In this document: positions 1-8,605 of the stretch, in pieces
Position numbering within the stretch: the first letter of the stretch is position 1
Layout of the letters: each line of letters opens with the position of its first letter
Assembly: GCA_964606895.1 (NCBI GenBank)
Contig: CAZSHX010000024.1
Coordinates: 1-55,792 of the forward strand
Direction of reading: 5' to 3'
Length of the DNA stretch: 55,792 bases
DNA from: CAZSHX01 sp964606895
Lineage (GTDB): Bacteria; Bacteroidota; Ignavibacteria; Kapaibacteriales; UBA2268
Program-made: the position numbers and the translations under genes
The notes under the pieces: generated by a model
What the model was told of the DNA's origin: nothing
Databases searched by the model: none
Seen by the model: only the letters and a program-made list of their open reading frames with translations

Positions 1-21
1 TAGCATCCGACAATAAAATAA

Positions 22-56
22 AAGGCTGTCTCAGTATTTGGGACAGCCTTTTTTTT
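22..56 (+). terminator. Rho-independent terminator of an upstream off-window gene
   Basis: A stem AAGGCTGTC (22-30) pairs with GACAGCCTT (42-50) and is followed by a run of T to position 56. The arrangement fits an intrinsic terminator for a plus-strand gene that ends left of the window. Confidence 0.85.
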
Positions 57-192
57 CAAACTACAATCCCATACAATTTAGTGAAAATATATATTTAGAC
101 AATACGAAAAAATTATTTAGTTGAATAAAATAAGCAAATGTCAAAAACGTATAATGAGTTGATGTATATTTCAAATAATAAAGGAAACGAAA

Positions 193-690
193 ATGAAAAT
201 ATTTAAATTGAAATCATGGGCACTAATGCTCATAGCAGTTTCACTAATGATTCTCAGTGCTTCAGGAAATAATGCACATGCCGGTTTAAAAATCGAAGTA
301 AAACCCGGACATCATGATAAAATTAATGGAAAAACATTTTGCGTTGATTTTGGAATCTGCGAAGTTACCATTACGCTTAACGACCATGTTATCTGGGGAA
401 CCGGTGGCTCCGATTTTGTATCATATCCGGTTAAATCAGAAATAAAAGACGGTGTTATGCAACTTACTTTTCCTCAAAGATTAGATGCAAAATTCATGTA
501 TCCTGAGAGTAGCTATACTTTTCCTGTAAGTGAAGATATCGAATTCAAAGGACAAGCGGCTAAAGACTTTGGTTTCAAACAGTTCACCATCCGGAAAGGG
601 GATTATAAATTTGATGGACAAGTTTTAAATATTAAACTTTCAGATATTAAGCCATTAGATAGACAGAACAAAAATTCAGGTACAAATTAG
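193..690 (+). CDS. Small exported protein of unknown function
   Basis: The 165-aa product begins with a positively charged, then hydrophobic stretch ending near AHA-G (about residues 1-30), a clear Sec signal peptide, so the mature protein is probably periplasmic or surface exposed. The mature part is rich in beta-prone residues and has two cysteines (in FCVDFGIC, about residues 49-55) that could form a disulfide. The last 15 residues are polar and there is no T9SS sorting motif. I do not recognise the family. An AAGGAAA stretch lies about 6 nt before the ATG. It stands alone, behind a terminator and followed by a gap of more than 300 bp. Confidence 0.8.
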   Translation: MKIFKLKSWALMLIAVSLMILSASGNNAHAGLKIEVKPGHHDKINGKTFCVDFGICEVTITLNDHVIWGTGGSDFVSYPVKSEIKDGVMQLTFPQRLDAKFMYPESSYTFPVSEDIEFKGQAAKDFGFKQFTIRKGDYKFDGQVLNIKLSDIKPLDRQNKNSGTN

Positions 691-1027
691 ATCCGACTAA
701 AAAAATTATATTCTGATATTCATTAGCTGGTTTTTGTGAGGCGAAATGCTGTTTAATTGATTTCCAGTTTATGAATATTTTTTTTTCGCAAGGAAGAAAT
801 TTTTGAAATCTTTCAATATTTCTATTAATTCTGCTCATTAAGAAATTTATTTTATAAATTCTCTAACCAGCTGTAATATTTGCACTTAAAAGATTTTTTA
901 CGATATTTTTGAATGTAATAATGAAGATTATTTTAATTATTTTTCAAAAAGTGTGAGACGTTTTTGCGTTTCATGTGTCATGTATATATAAATGTGACAA
1001 ATTTTAAAAAACTTTTTTGGATTGGTT
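691..1027. other. Intergenic region, AT-rich, holding one copy of the intergenic repeat
   Basis: I see no convincing coding potential in these 337 bases. The only distinctive structure is the repeat copy at 941-990, annotated separately. The open frames on the minus strand here are low-complexity and lack any recognisable protein feature. Confidence 0.6.
941..990 (+). repeat. Intergenic repeat copy 1 (upstream of the 1028 gene)
   Basis: This segment contains GTGAGACG, then TTTTTGCGTTTCATGTGTCA and TGTATAT. It recurs at 10251-10298 and, on the minus strand, at 35651-35700, with only one or two substitutions over a core of about 35 bases. Within it CATG-TGT-CATG is an inverted repeat. The copy ends 37 nt before the start codon of the next gene. 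It may be an operator or promoter-proximal element; the function is unknown. Confidence 0.8.
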
Positions 1028-3196
1028 ATGAAAATTGTTTCAAAATTAATTTTATTGGTGGTTTCTTTAGCATTTCTTAATAGCTTGGATTTATTTGCTA
1101 ATAAATCAGAAAATGAAAAGAATCTCGCGTATCCTCCCGAAAATCTGCCGGACACAACCGTCTGGGAGTATAAGGGTGCAACTCTCGAAGATGCTTCAAA
1201 TACTGTGTATCAGCCTCATTTCAATATCCATGCCGAATGGGACAATGTTAAAAAGACTTATGTCCTGACAAAGCAAAATTCAAAAGTCCTGAAACTGAAC
1301 ACATATAATGAAATTGATGATAAGCCATGGATGAATTACGGACAGCGTGGTGGAGATTACATCATCACCAAAATAATTGACATAAGGAAAGCCACTAATC
1401 CTTATCTAACCTTTCTCTATCAGCGTGGCGGCAACACCGGAGGGACGAATACAGGAAAATCCGACTCAACTTTTTGGGGACCCGAGTTCAGGGTGATTGA
1501 AAAAGCAAACCCGTTGGTTGAAGTACGAAAACCTGACCAATTATTAATCGAGTTTATTTCGGCAGATTCTGTAAATCTCAATAAACTGACAAATCCTCAA
1601 TCTTCAGATTGGAATGTTCATCCACAGCGAAACGGAACACCATTTGTTACCGGAAATCCTGCATTAAGTATTTTCGGAGGCGGCGGTTCGAGAATCGGGT
1701 TTCTGGAGAATGATAAGGACTCTGCTCTAACTTTTGATGAAGGTCTCAGGGCTGATATGTACGACGTTGGCAATGACGACAGGTTCGAAAGGGCTGTTGT
1801 ATATATTCCGGAACAGTTTCACAAGAATGGGTTTATAAGGATTAGATTTAGAGTAGATGCCGAAAGAAACGGCAATCCGAATATTGTGAAGGACGATAAT
1901 GACGATTTCTTTCTCGATGATATTAGAATTGTGGGTAATGGTCAGCACGATATCGCTTTAAACTCACTTTACATACAGAACCCGTATTCAATTTTGAATA
2001 TTAATACAAAGTATGAAATACCTTTCTACTCGAATATTTCTTCCGTTTATCCGATTAAAGGCGATTCCTTCAATTTAAAAATTAGGATTAAACCTGCTAA
2101 TCAACCCTATTGGCAATCCACGCCCGACGAGAGCGGATTCACAACAGAAGAGGGCTATGCAAAAACGCTTACCTTCTCGACAGACAGCAGTCCGGGTATT
2201 TTAAGTCTGCCTCCAATCAAACTCTCCAAATTCAAAAAAGAGTATCTTACTAAGGAAACAACTTTTCAGGTTTGGGCGGTGATTTCTCCCTCAAGTAGTA
2301 ACCAAAATTCAGCTAACGACACAATGTTTATGGAATTTAAAGTAAATTTGGGGAAAGTGATAGCTTATGATGGTATACAATCAGTTAATAATTATCCTCA
2401 GTTTAGCGGTAAAACCGGAACCGGGCTGAATTTATATGGTTTTTCCGAGGGTGATGATCTTCCGGATAATCATTCTTTTTTCGGAAGTGGCGAGATAGGC
2501 ATGAGATTTGAATTAAGCGAATCTGATACAGTTTATGGGTATCAGGCATTCTGGGGAACTATAAATCAGGAATTGAATGATATTTATTTCTCAATTTTGA
2601 AGGAGAGCGGACAGGCTGGCTCTCTACTGGTCTCAAACTCTAAAATTAGCAGAAAAAGAGGTTGGGACGATTTCAGGAATTCTGCTTTCTGGGATGAATA
2701 TGTTACATATTTATTACCAGACCCTGTTATTCTTAAACCAGGAATATATTGGATGACAGTATCACAGTTAGGCGAAAAGGGTTTTCATCTTGGGGCAAAC
2801 AGCTATAGAATGACAATGGCAACAACTTCATCTTATCCGGGTACAGGTTTGGATTTTGGAAGATTCGGGTATAATCTGCTTTTGGATAAAACTCAAAAAA
2901 AATTAATTTATAATAATAATTTATCCCTTAGATGGATTAATAGTAACAATTTTGTTTATGAAAATACTTTAGGAAGCGGCTCATGGTATCAATTCACACC
3001 AACTGTGGGCAATCCTGCTTATGCTCATCTGAATCATTCAGGGACTATTGCGGACAGCATCCAAACTTTCACCCGCGGTTCTTTCGTTCCAATGCTGAGG
3101 CTCTATATGGATGGCTCTCACTACACTTGGAATAGCGTAAAGGATGAGAATAATCCAAATGAAAAATGGAATAATCATCTCCCCAAATCCTGCTGA
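1028..3196 (+). CDS. Large secreted surface protein, separated from its T9SS sorting domain by a frameshift
   Basis: The ATG at 1028 begins a signal peptide (residues 1-25); a TTG two codons earlier is less likely. The product is 722 aa. Its second half is clearly paralogous to the 1582-aa protein at 12333: both share a DKDS...Y D acid-rich segment, a DDDFFLDDIRI-like loop, GLNLYGF, SDTVYGYQAFWGT, FWDEYVTYLLP and a region around HLNHSG. The reading frame ends with an unrelated tail (HLPKSC) at 3196, while the next frame (from about 3144) encodes a complete sorting domain with SPNPAEDY. A +1 shift near the AAAAA run at 3162-3166 would join them. This is either a real mutation, which would leave the protein unable to use T9SS, or a sequencing error. 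Molecular function unknown. Confidence 0.8.
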   Translation: MKIVSKLILLVVSLAFLNSLDLFANKSENEKNLAYPPENLPDTTVWEYKGATLEDASNTVYQPHFNIHAEWDNVKKTYVLTKQNSKVLKLNTYNEIDDKPWMNYGQRGGDYIITKIIDIRKATNPYLTFLYQRGGNTGGTNTGKSDSTFWGPEFRVIEKANPLVEVRKPDQLLIEFISADSVNLNKLTNPQSSDWNVHPQRNGTPFVTGNPALSIFGGGGSRIGFLENDKDSALTFDEGLRADMYDVGNDDRFERAVVYIPEQFHKNGFIRIRFRVDAERNGNPNIVKDDNDDFFLDDIRIVGNGQHDIALNSLYIQNPYSILNINTKYEIPFYSNISSVYPIKGDSFNLKIRIKPANQPYWQSTPDESGFTTEEGYAKTLTFSTDSSPGILSLPPIKLSKFKKEYLTKETTFQVWAVISPSSSNQNSANDTMFMEFKVNLGKVIAYDGIQSVNNYPQFSGKTGTGLNLYGFSEGDDLPDNHSFFGSGEIGMRFELSESDTVYGYQAFWGTINQELNDIYFSILKESGQAGSLLVSNSKISRKRGWDDFRNSAFWDEYVTYLLPDPVILKPGIYWMTVSQLGEKGFHLGANSYRMTMATTSSYPGTGLDFGRFGYNLLLDKTQKKLIYNNNLSLRWINSNNFVYENTLGSGSWYQFTPTVGNPAYAHLNHSGTIADSIQTFTRGSFVPMLRLYMDGSHYTWNSVKDENNPNEKWNNHLPKSC

Positions 3197-3219
3197 AGAT
3201 TACATAGAGATAAAAGTAG

Positions 3220-3239
3220 GGGCAAGGCATGCCTTGCCC
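3220..3239. repeat. Palindromic element A inside a T9SS sorting domain (copy 1)
   Basis: GGGCAAGGCATGCCTTGCCC is a perfect 20-bp palindrome translated in frame as part of VGARHALPNP, between the first and second beta strands of the sorting domain. The same sequence with the same flanks occurs at 7186-7205 in another gene. Confidence 0.95.
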
Positions 3240-3297
3240 AACCCCGACATCCGCATCTTAAATGTTTTTGGGGAAATCGTGAAGAACCCCACCCAAA

Positions 3298-3316
3298 CCC
3301 TCCCCGAAGGAGAGGG
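3298..3316. repeat. Palindromic element B inside a T9SS sorting domain (copy 1)
   Basis: CCCTCCCCGAAGGAGAGGG forms a hairpin (one mismatch, GAA loop) within an insert of about 36 bases read as NPTQTLPEGEGL, placed between the strands FGEIV and RIDVSG. Near-identical copies lie at 5255-5273 and 7264-7282, and an extragenic relative at 48617-48633. Confidence 0.95.
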
Positions 3317-3411
3317 CTTAAGAATTGACGTTTCGGGTTTACCATCGGGAGTGTATTTTGTTAAAATTGGAAAAAATGTTCAAAAATTTATAAAAATATA
3401 GAAAGAATTAA

Positions 3412-5358
3412 ATGAAAAAGCATTTATTAGCTTTAATAGTGATTCTATCCTGCACAAGTTTTTGTTATTCTCAAACTATTCTTTGGGAAAAAGAGATAAT
3501 AAATGATGGAACGTTCTGGCGCATGATTTATACAAAAATAATTGAAGATAATAATCATAATTATTTATGTGCTGTAAAAGAGCACCAGTATCGTAATCTA
3601 ATAACAGTTAAGTTAAATCAGGATGGCGAAGTGAAATATTTGAAAAATTATTATTTGCCTTATGCCATGGCAAATTCTAATCTTTCATTAACAGATAGTG
3701 GTAATTATCATTTTCTTCAAACGGTTTATCATGATACTGCACGAGGAAGTTCAGCATATCAAGGCAGGGTACCGCAAGTTTTGGTTACGGATACTAACGG
3801 TAATATTATTTATGAAAAGTACAATAAGGCTTTGTTCGATTCAAAAATTTATGATAATTATCATTCTGAAACCATAATTGATTATTATCCCTTTAGTACT
3901 GCATACTTCTATGTTAATAAGCTAAAAGAAATTTACACTGCTTTTCAAAGGGACCAGCTTGAAAATAATTCGGTCATTAATCATTTTATTATTAAGAAAT
4001 TCTCGTCGGATTGCACACTTGAATGGAAATTTGGTTACGACAGTCTTAATTATATGAAAGCAAGTGGTTATGCTCTAACTGGATTTTGTTCCTTAAATGA
4101 TAGTGAATTTGTTGCACTCGTGTACCATTATCAGATAAAAGATGGAGCACATAAAACAGAGTATGAAATTTTAAAAATTGACACAAGTGGAAAAAAAGTT
4201 TTCTCAAAGTTAATAATTCTTCCTGATTCTACTATTTCAATAAAAAGTTTACTACCAAGCAGTGACGGTAATATAATAATGATCGGAAATTACAATGGAG
4301 ATTATAAACGTGAACTTGTTTTGAAATTTGATAAAAATTGTGACAGTATCGTCTCGAGCAATATTTTTAGAACAGATTATTCTCGTTTACTTTTTAAAAC
4401 ACTGGAATTATCTGATGGTAGTTTTGTTCAGATCGGTCAATCAAAACTTGATTCTGCATATAGTTTTTATATCAGAAAGCTTGACAATAATTTTGAATTA
4501 ATTTGGGAGAAAGATATAGTAAAGAGTGTTTTTGCTTATTGGCTTGATGACGTAATCGAAACTTCAGATGGGAATCTGGTTTTCAGTGGGAAAACAAATC
4601 CATTTAATGACCAATTTAACAATCTCTATATCTGCAAGATTAAGGATACAACTTTAAATATTATCTATCCGGTAATAAATGGTTCAAATAGTGTTTGCAT
4701 TGGTGATACACTTGCTTATTCTACAAAATATGATGCAAATTCAAAAATATTTTGGAATGTAGAAAATGGAAATCTTATCAAAAATTATGGTGACACATTA
4801 GTCAAAATATTTTGGAATAATGTCGGGACGGGCAGAATTTTCGTTTCCAAAAATAGTATTCATACTGATAGAAAAGACACTACAAGCTTTAACATTAATG
4901 TTAACGAACTGCCGCAGAAACCAAGCATCGTTTTTAAGGAAGATACCTTATTTTCAAGTAGTGCATCAGGAAATCAGTGGTACAAAAATGGGGAATTGAT
5001 TTTTGGAGCAACTGCTCATTATTTCATGCCAATAGATTCAGGTATTTATTCAGTTCAAGTTTCAATAAGTGGTTGTTCATCAGAAATGTCAGATAATTTT
5101 TCAATTGATGCAATGAGTGTGGAAGAAACCGGTATTCTATCGTCCCTGATTCTTTCACCCAATCCGGTTAATGATTTTCTTGAAATTTCAGGTGCTGTAG
5201 GAGAAATCCGAATCTTCAATGTTTTTGGTGTAATAGTTAAGAACCCCACCCCGACCCTCCCCGAAGGAGAGGGCTTAAGAATAGACGTTTCGGGGTTGGC
5301 TCCGGGAGTTTATTTTGTGAGGGTTGGGAATCAAGTACGTAAATTCATTAAAATATAG
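3412..5358 (+). CDS. Secreted beta-propeller-like protein with T9SS sorting domain
   Basis: The product is 648 aa, starting with a signal peptide (MKKHLLALIVILSC..., cleavage near residue 20). Residues about 30-420 carry recurring SDGNxxxxG segments (SDGNIIMIGNYNG, SDGSFVQIGQS, SDGNLVFSGK), each followed by a lysine-leucine-aspartate strand, typical of delta-60/propeller-type repeats. About residues 425-570 look Ig-like (SVCIGDTLAYS...). The end is a type A sorting domain (LSPNPVNDFLEISG...VYFVRVGNQVRKFIKI) carrying palindromic element B but not element A. It lies 10 nt behind the previous sorting domain and 8 nt before the next gene, so the three genes probably form one transcript. The ligand or enzymatic role is unknown. 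Confidence 0.85.
   Translation: MKKHLLALIVILSCTSFCYSQTILWEKEIINDGTFWRMIYTKIIEDNNHNYLCAVKEHQYRNLITVKLNQDGEVKYLKNYYLPYAMANSNLSLTDSGNYHFLQTVYHDTARGSSAYQGRVPQVLVTDTNGNIIYEKYNKALFDSKIYDNYHSETIIDYYPFSTAYFYVNKLKEIYTAFQRDQLENNSVINHFIIKKFSSDCTLEWKFGYDSLNYMKASGYALTGFCSLNDSEFVALVYHYQIKDGAHKTEYEILKIDTSGKKVFSKLIILPDSTISIKSLLPSSDGNIIMIGNYNGDYKRELVLKFDKNCDSIVSSNIFRTDYSRLLFKTLELSDGSFVQIGQSKLDSAYSFYIRKLDNNFELIWEKDIVKSVFAYWLDDVIETSDGNLVFSGKTNPFNDQFNNLYICKIKDTTLNIIYPVINGSNSVCIGDTLAYSTKYDANSKIFWNVENGNLIKNYGDTLVKIFWNNVGTGRIFVSKNSIHTDRKDTTSFNINVNELPQKPSIVFKEDTLFSSSASGNQWYKNGELIFGATAHYFMPIDSGIYSVQVSISGCSSEMSDNFSIDAMSVEETGILSSLILSPNPVNDFLEISGAVGEIRIFNVFGVIVKNPTPTLPEGEGLRIDVSGLAPGVYFVRVGNQVRKFIKI
5255..5273. repeat. 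Palindromic element B inside a T9SS sorting domain (copy 2)
   Basis: CCCTCCCCGAAGGAGAGGG is read in frame as part of NPTPTLPEGEGL between the strands FGVIV and RIDVSG. The surrounding 36 bases differ from copy 1 by only a few substitutions. Confidence 0.95.
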
Positions 5359-5366
5359 GTAAATAT

Positions 5367-7367
5367 ATGAAAAAAATTGTTTTAATCATTGCAATTTGCT
5401 TTTTGGCTTTTTCGCCGGTTTTGCCGCAAATGGTAGGACAATGGCTCTATGTAGGGGATACGGAATTTTCTTCCTTGACGACAAAACCGCTTTCATCATC
5501 AAAAAGCAAATTTCTGGCAACTATTACTGCTTCAACATTTAAGAACAATATCCTGCAAATTTCTGACGATGGCGGAAGTACCTGGTACGAAGTTCGCAAG
5601 GACCTTTATTATTATTCTGATTCTTCTGCCAAACCAAAACCCACCTCTCACAAAAGGGAGTACCAGGCAATCGAAAGACCTTCTGAAAATCTTTTGCTCC
5701 TTCTTGTTACTGATAATATCCCTACAGAAGGAAATTATTGGACTCCGGTGCTTTATCGTTCATCGGATAAAGGGCAAACTTGGGATACCGTTAATATTTC
5801 ACCCCTGAAAGTTAAATCTTATTATCAGCACAGTTTAGCAATGTTCAATGAAAATTTCGGACTATCTAAAATTTATATTTATGATTCTCTGAAAGACAAT
5901 GATGTTTCTGCTTTTCTAAAAACTACTGACGGGGGCAGAAACTGGGAGCGGATTCTAATCCCCGACAGTGCTTCGATGAACATTCTGCCTTCAACTGGAA
6001 TTCAAATCCTGGATATTGACGAATTCTGCAACTTCACCAATTCGGGTATTCAGTACATTAATCTGAAAACGAATGTGTTCAGAACCATCAAGACACCTTC
6101 TACAAATTTGCATAGCATAACGGTAACACCCGGACGGAAAATTTTTGCATGCGGCGGTATATCAACCGGCATGGGAGCCCAGGAAAGAAGTATAATTTAT
6201 AAATCCGATGATTTCGGAGTTAATTGGGTGAATCAAATTGATTCGCTCTACAATCCCGACTGCGGGCTTGATTATATTGATTTCTATGATGATTTGAATG
6301 GTATTGCTGTTGGAGGATTATCCAGAATATTGAGGACAAGTGACGGTGGGATTAACTGGACTCTCGACCCACCGCCATTTCCTTACTATCAGGTTCCATT
6401 TTCGTATTTGAATTATTTTGGCAAAGATCAGGCGATTGTCTTATCAAGAATGAATATTACCAAATTTTCTGGTAAAATGGTTTTACTGCCGCCAACTTTG
6501 AATAGTATCAGCTACCCCGACTCAGTTACTAACTTTACTCTTAACTGGAATGCTGTTGATGGTGCATTATCCTATCATTTACAAATTGCAGAATATGAAA
6601 TGAGCGACAATCCCGGGTATTTCGGACCTGACTTTGAGCAACGGTTAAGGGTTGATACCGTTATAACCGGCAAGGATTCGATAAATTTGAAGAATGTACT
6701 GACTTATTCTAAGCAGTGCTATGCAAGAATAAAATCAATTGGCAAGGATGAATCGAGCGATTGGTCGCATATTTGGATTTTTATTTCTCCTAAAGACCCT
6801 TCGGGCAAATCCCTGACTGCTCCAACATTGGTATATCCCCAATTCGGTGCGATAAACCTTCCTGTTGATATAACTTTCTTGTGGTCGGCAGTTTATGGTG
6901 CAACGGATTATACTCTTTATGTTTCAAAAAAGCAGATAATTGACAGTACAACGATTATAGTCATGAATATAAAAGACACAAAATGCACAGTAAAGGATTT
7001 ATTGCCGAACCAGCTATATTTTTGGTGGATGAGTGCCAATTCACCCGACAAAATTTCGGGTGTAACCGGTTGGAGAGTTTTCAATACAGGATCAGTTTCA
7101 GAAGTCTATAACGAACCGAATCAGCAGGAAATGAGCTTTATGATTTCCCCCAATCCAGCTTCCGATTTTATTAATATTTCTGTAGGGGCAAGGCATGCCT
7201 TGCCCAACCCTGAAATAAGCATCTTCAATGTTTTTGGTGAAATTGTGAAGAACCCCACCCAAACCCTCCCCGAAGGAGAGGGCATAAGAATTGACGTTTC
7301 GGGTTTGCCGTCGGGAGTATATTTTGTGAGAGTGGGGGATAAAGTTAGGAAATTTTTGAAGATATAA
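5367..7367 (+). CDS. Secreted Asp-box (BNR/Ycf48-like) protein with FN3-like domains and T9SS sorting domain
   Basis: The 666-aa product has a signal peptide (residues 1-20). Residues about 20-370 contain five Asp-box motifs (DDGGSTW, SDKGQTW, TDGGRNW, SDDFGVNW, SDGGINW), the hallmark of sialidase-like or Ycf48-like beta propellers; no sialidase catalytic set is evident. Two FN3-like domains follow (about 375-475 with LNWNAVDGALSYHLQI, about 480-570 with FLWSAVYGATDYTLYV). The C-terminus is a type A sorting domain (ISPNPASDFINISVG...) with both palindromic elements A and B inserted in frame. Starts 8 nt after the preceding gene. Probably a cell-surface adhesive or scaffold protein; substrate unknown. 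Confidence 0.85.
   Translation: MKKIVLIIAICFLAFSPVLPQMVGQWLYVGDTEFSSLTTKPLSSSKSKFLATITASTFKNNILQISDDGGSTWYEVRKDLYYYSDSSAKPKPTSHKREYQAIERPSENLLLLLVTDNIPTEGNYWTPVLYRSSDKGQTWDTVNISPLKVKSYYQHSLAMFNENFGLSKIYIYDSLKDNDVSAFLKTTDGGRNWERILIPDSASMNILPSTGIQILDIDEFCNFTNSGIQYINLKTNVFRTIKTPSTNLHSITVTPGRKIFACGGISTGMGAQERSIIYKSDDFGVNWVNQIDSLYNPDCGLDYIDFYDDLNGIAVGGLSRILRTSDGGINWTLDPPPFPYYQVPFSYLNYFGKDQAIVLSRMNITKFSGKMVLLPPTLNSISYPDSVTNFTLNWNAVDGALSYHLQIAEYEMSDNPGYFGPDFEQRLRVDTVITGKDSINLKNVLTYSKQCYARIKSIGKDESSDWSHIWIFISPKDPSGKSLTAPTLVYPQFGAINLPVDITFLWSAVYGATDYTLYVSKKQIIDSTTIIVMNIKDTKCTVKDLLPNQLYFWWMSANSPDKISGVTGWRVFNTGSVSEVYNEPNQQEMSFMISPNPASDFINISVGARHALPNPEISIFNVFGEIVKNPTQTLPEGEGIRIDVSGLPSGVYFVRVGDKVRKFLKI
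7186..7205. repeat. Palindromic element A inside a T9SS sorting domain (copy 2)
   Basis: The same perfect 20-bp palindrome as at 3220-3239, again read as VGARHALPNP and at the same place in the sorting domain. Confidence 0.95.
7264..7282. repeat. Palindromic element B inside a T9SS sorting domain (copy 3)
   Basis: CCCTCCCCGAAGGAGAGGG within NPTQTLPEGEGI, between FGEIV and RIDVSG, as in the two upstream genes. Confidence 0.95.
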
Positions 7368-7442
7368 AAAAAGTCTGTTTCTAAATATTTCAAGATATCC
7401 TATCCATCTTACAAGTTTGAGTGGGAATAAAAAGTTGGACCT

Positions 7443-7468
7443 GATACTTCACTTTGCCAGAATGACAA
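7443..7468 (-). repeat. Dispersed TGTCATTCTG repeat, short copy
   Basis: Read on the minus strand this is TTGTCATTCTGGCAAAGTGA followed by AGTAT. It matches the left arm of the longer element at 31680-31760 at almost every base. It lies in the 116-bp gap between two convergent genes. Confidence 0.7.
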
Positions 7469-7483
7469 ATAATAGAATTACAC

Positions 7484-8605
7484 TCAATGCTTATTGAAAA
7501 GCTGACCTTTCCATTTTATATCCTTATTTAATATAAGGAATGGAAGGGTTGCCTCAATGAGGATAAAGAATAGAACTGAAGGGATAATCCATGGATAGAG
7601 TTTCTGTTTTTTAAGGATTCTGATTGACGGATTAATAAGTATGAAGTCGCAGATAATTCTTGAAATCAGAACTGCCCCAAGCCATATTGGCTGGTATGTT
7701 ACTATTGCGGTAATAATTCCTATCCAGACAGCAAGCGAGGAAATAACAAAAAAGACAGCTTTCCAGCCTAAACTCAGACCGCCGATTGCCCATCTGTGAT
7801 GCTGATTGAAGTATTCTTTCAAATCAACACACGGGAAAGTAACGGCTAATGCTTCAGGATTGGTGATATAGCGGATTTTTCTGCCGAGTTTATGAATTGC
7901 CTGAAGCAAAGCGAGGTCTTCGGTAACTGAGAATTTAATGTTCGAATAACCTCCGATTTTATCAAAATCTGATTTTTTTACAGACATATTATTACCATAA
8001 CAAGCTAACGGCTGTTTAATCCCAATTCCGCCGCTTCCCATCGTGTTCATGCAAATCCACTCGACAGCTTGAATCTTATCGAATATTCTGTTGCCTTTGA
8101 TGTGGGTGAATGATGCCACCAAACCGACATTAGGGTTTTCGTAGCCCTTTGCAATCGTTTCAATCCAATTCTCCCGCACAGTACAGTCAGCATCGGTCAT
8201 AAGAATAATTGAGCCCTTGCTGACTCTGATACCGGCTTCCAGGGCACCCGGTTTTCCTTTGAGGTTATGAATTGCGGTTTCTTCAGTGACTGTAACAATT
8301 TGAAGATTTGGAAATGATGAATGAAGGTCGTTTAGTATTTTTCCTGTTGAGTCTGTTGAACGGTCATTTACGGCAATGACTTCAAATCTATCCTTTGGGT
8401 ATTTGTTTTTAGCAATTGATTCGATGCACTGCCTGATGTTGCCTTCTTCGTTCCGGGCAGGAACAATAACCGAGATGAATGGAAAGTTTTTCAATTCACC
8501 TGTGTGGTATTCTTTCCTTCGTTCTAAGTAAGCTCCAATACTGAAGAATGATGTTCTTATTGCAAAAATTACAATGGCAGAGATGAAAATCAGAGTTACA
8601 ATCAT
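7484..8605 (-). CDS. Membrane-anchored family 2 glycosyltransferase
   Basis: A 373-aa protein with an N-terminal membrane helix (about residues 1-20), a GT-A domain (about 40-280) and two or three C-terminal membrane helices (about 283-370). Motifs visible: SVIVPARNEEGN at 45-56, VNDRSTDST at 79-87, the metal-binding DAD at 138-140, TED at 228-230 and QHHRW at 268-272, matching the DxD, ED and Q/RxxRW signatures of processive-type GT2 enzymes related to HpnI/CrtQ. It probably transfers a nucleotide sugar to a lipid or polysaccharide acceptor at the cytoplasmic membrane. The acceptor cannot be told from the sequence. Monocistronic; it converges with the 5367 gene and diverges from the 8867 gene. 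Confidence 0.85.
   Translation of the reverse strand: MIVTLIFISAIVIFAIRTSFFSIGAYLERRKEYHTGELKNFPFISVIVPARNEEGNIRQCIESIAKNKYPKDRFEVIAVNDRSTDSTGKILNDLHSSFPNLQIVTVTEETAIHNLKGKPGALEAGIRVSKGSIILMTDADCTVRENWIETIAKGYENPNVGLVASFTHIKGNRIFDKIQAVEWICMNTMGSGGIGIKQPLACYGNNMSVKKSDFDKIGGYSNIKFSVTEDLALLQAIHKLGRKIRYITNPEALAVTFPCVDLKEYFNQHHRWAIGGLSLGWKAVFFVISSLAVWIGIITAIVTYQPIWLGAVLISRIICDFILINPSIRILKKQKLYPWIIPSVLFFILIEATLPFLILNKDIKWKGQLFNKH

Larger units (their letters stand above)
3144..3401 (+). pseudogene. Detached T9SS type A sorting domain of the preceding gene
   Basis: The frame encodes about 75 residues of a canonical T9SS C-terminal domain: ISPNPAEDYIEI, then RILNVFGEIV, RIDVSGLPSGVYFVKIG and a basic end. 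It has no signal peptide and overlaps the end of the 1028 frame, so it is the C-terminus of that gene after a frameshift, not an independent protein. Two palindromic elements are inserted in frame: one translated as VGARHALPNP and one as NPTQTLPEGEG (see the repeat entries). The next gene starts 10 nt downstream. Confidence 0.8.

Noticed and set aside
7121..7393. 90-aa minus-strand frame over a sorting domain
   Set aside because: Antisense to the T9SS sorting domain and its palindromes; a palindrome reads similarly on both strands, which produces this false frame.
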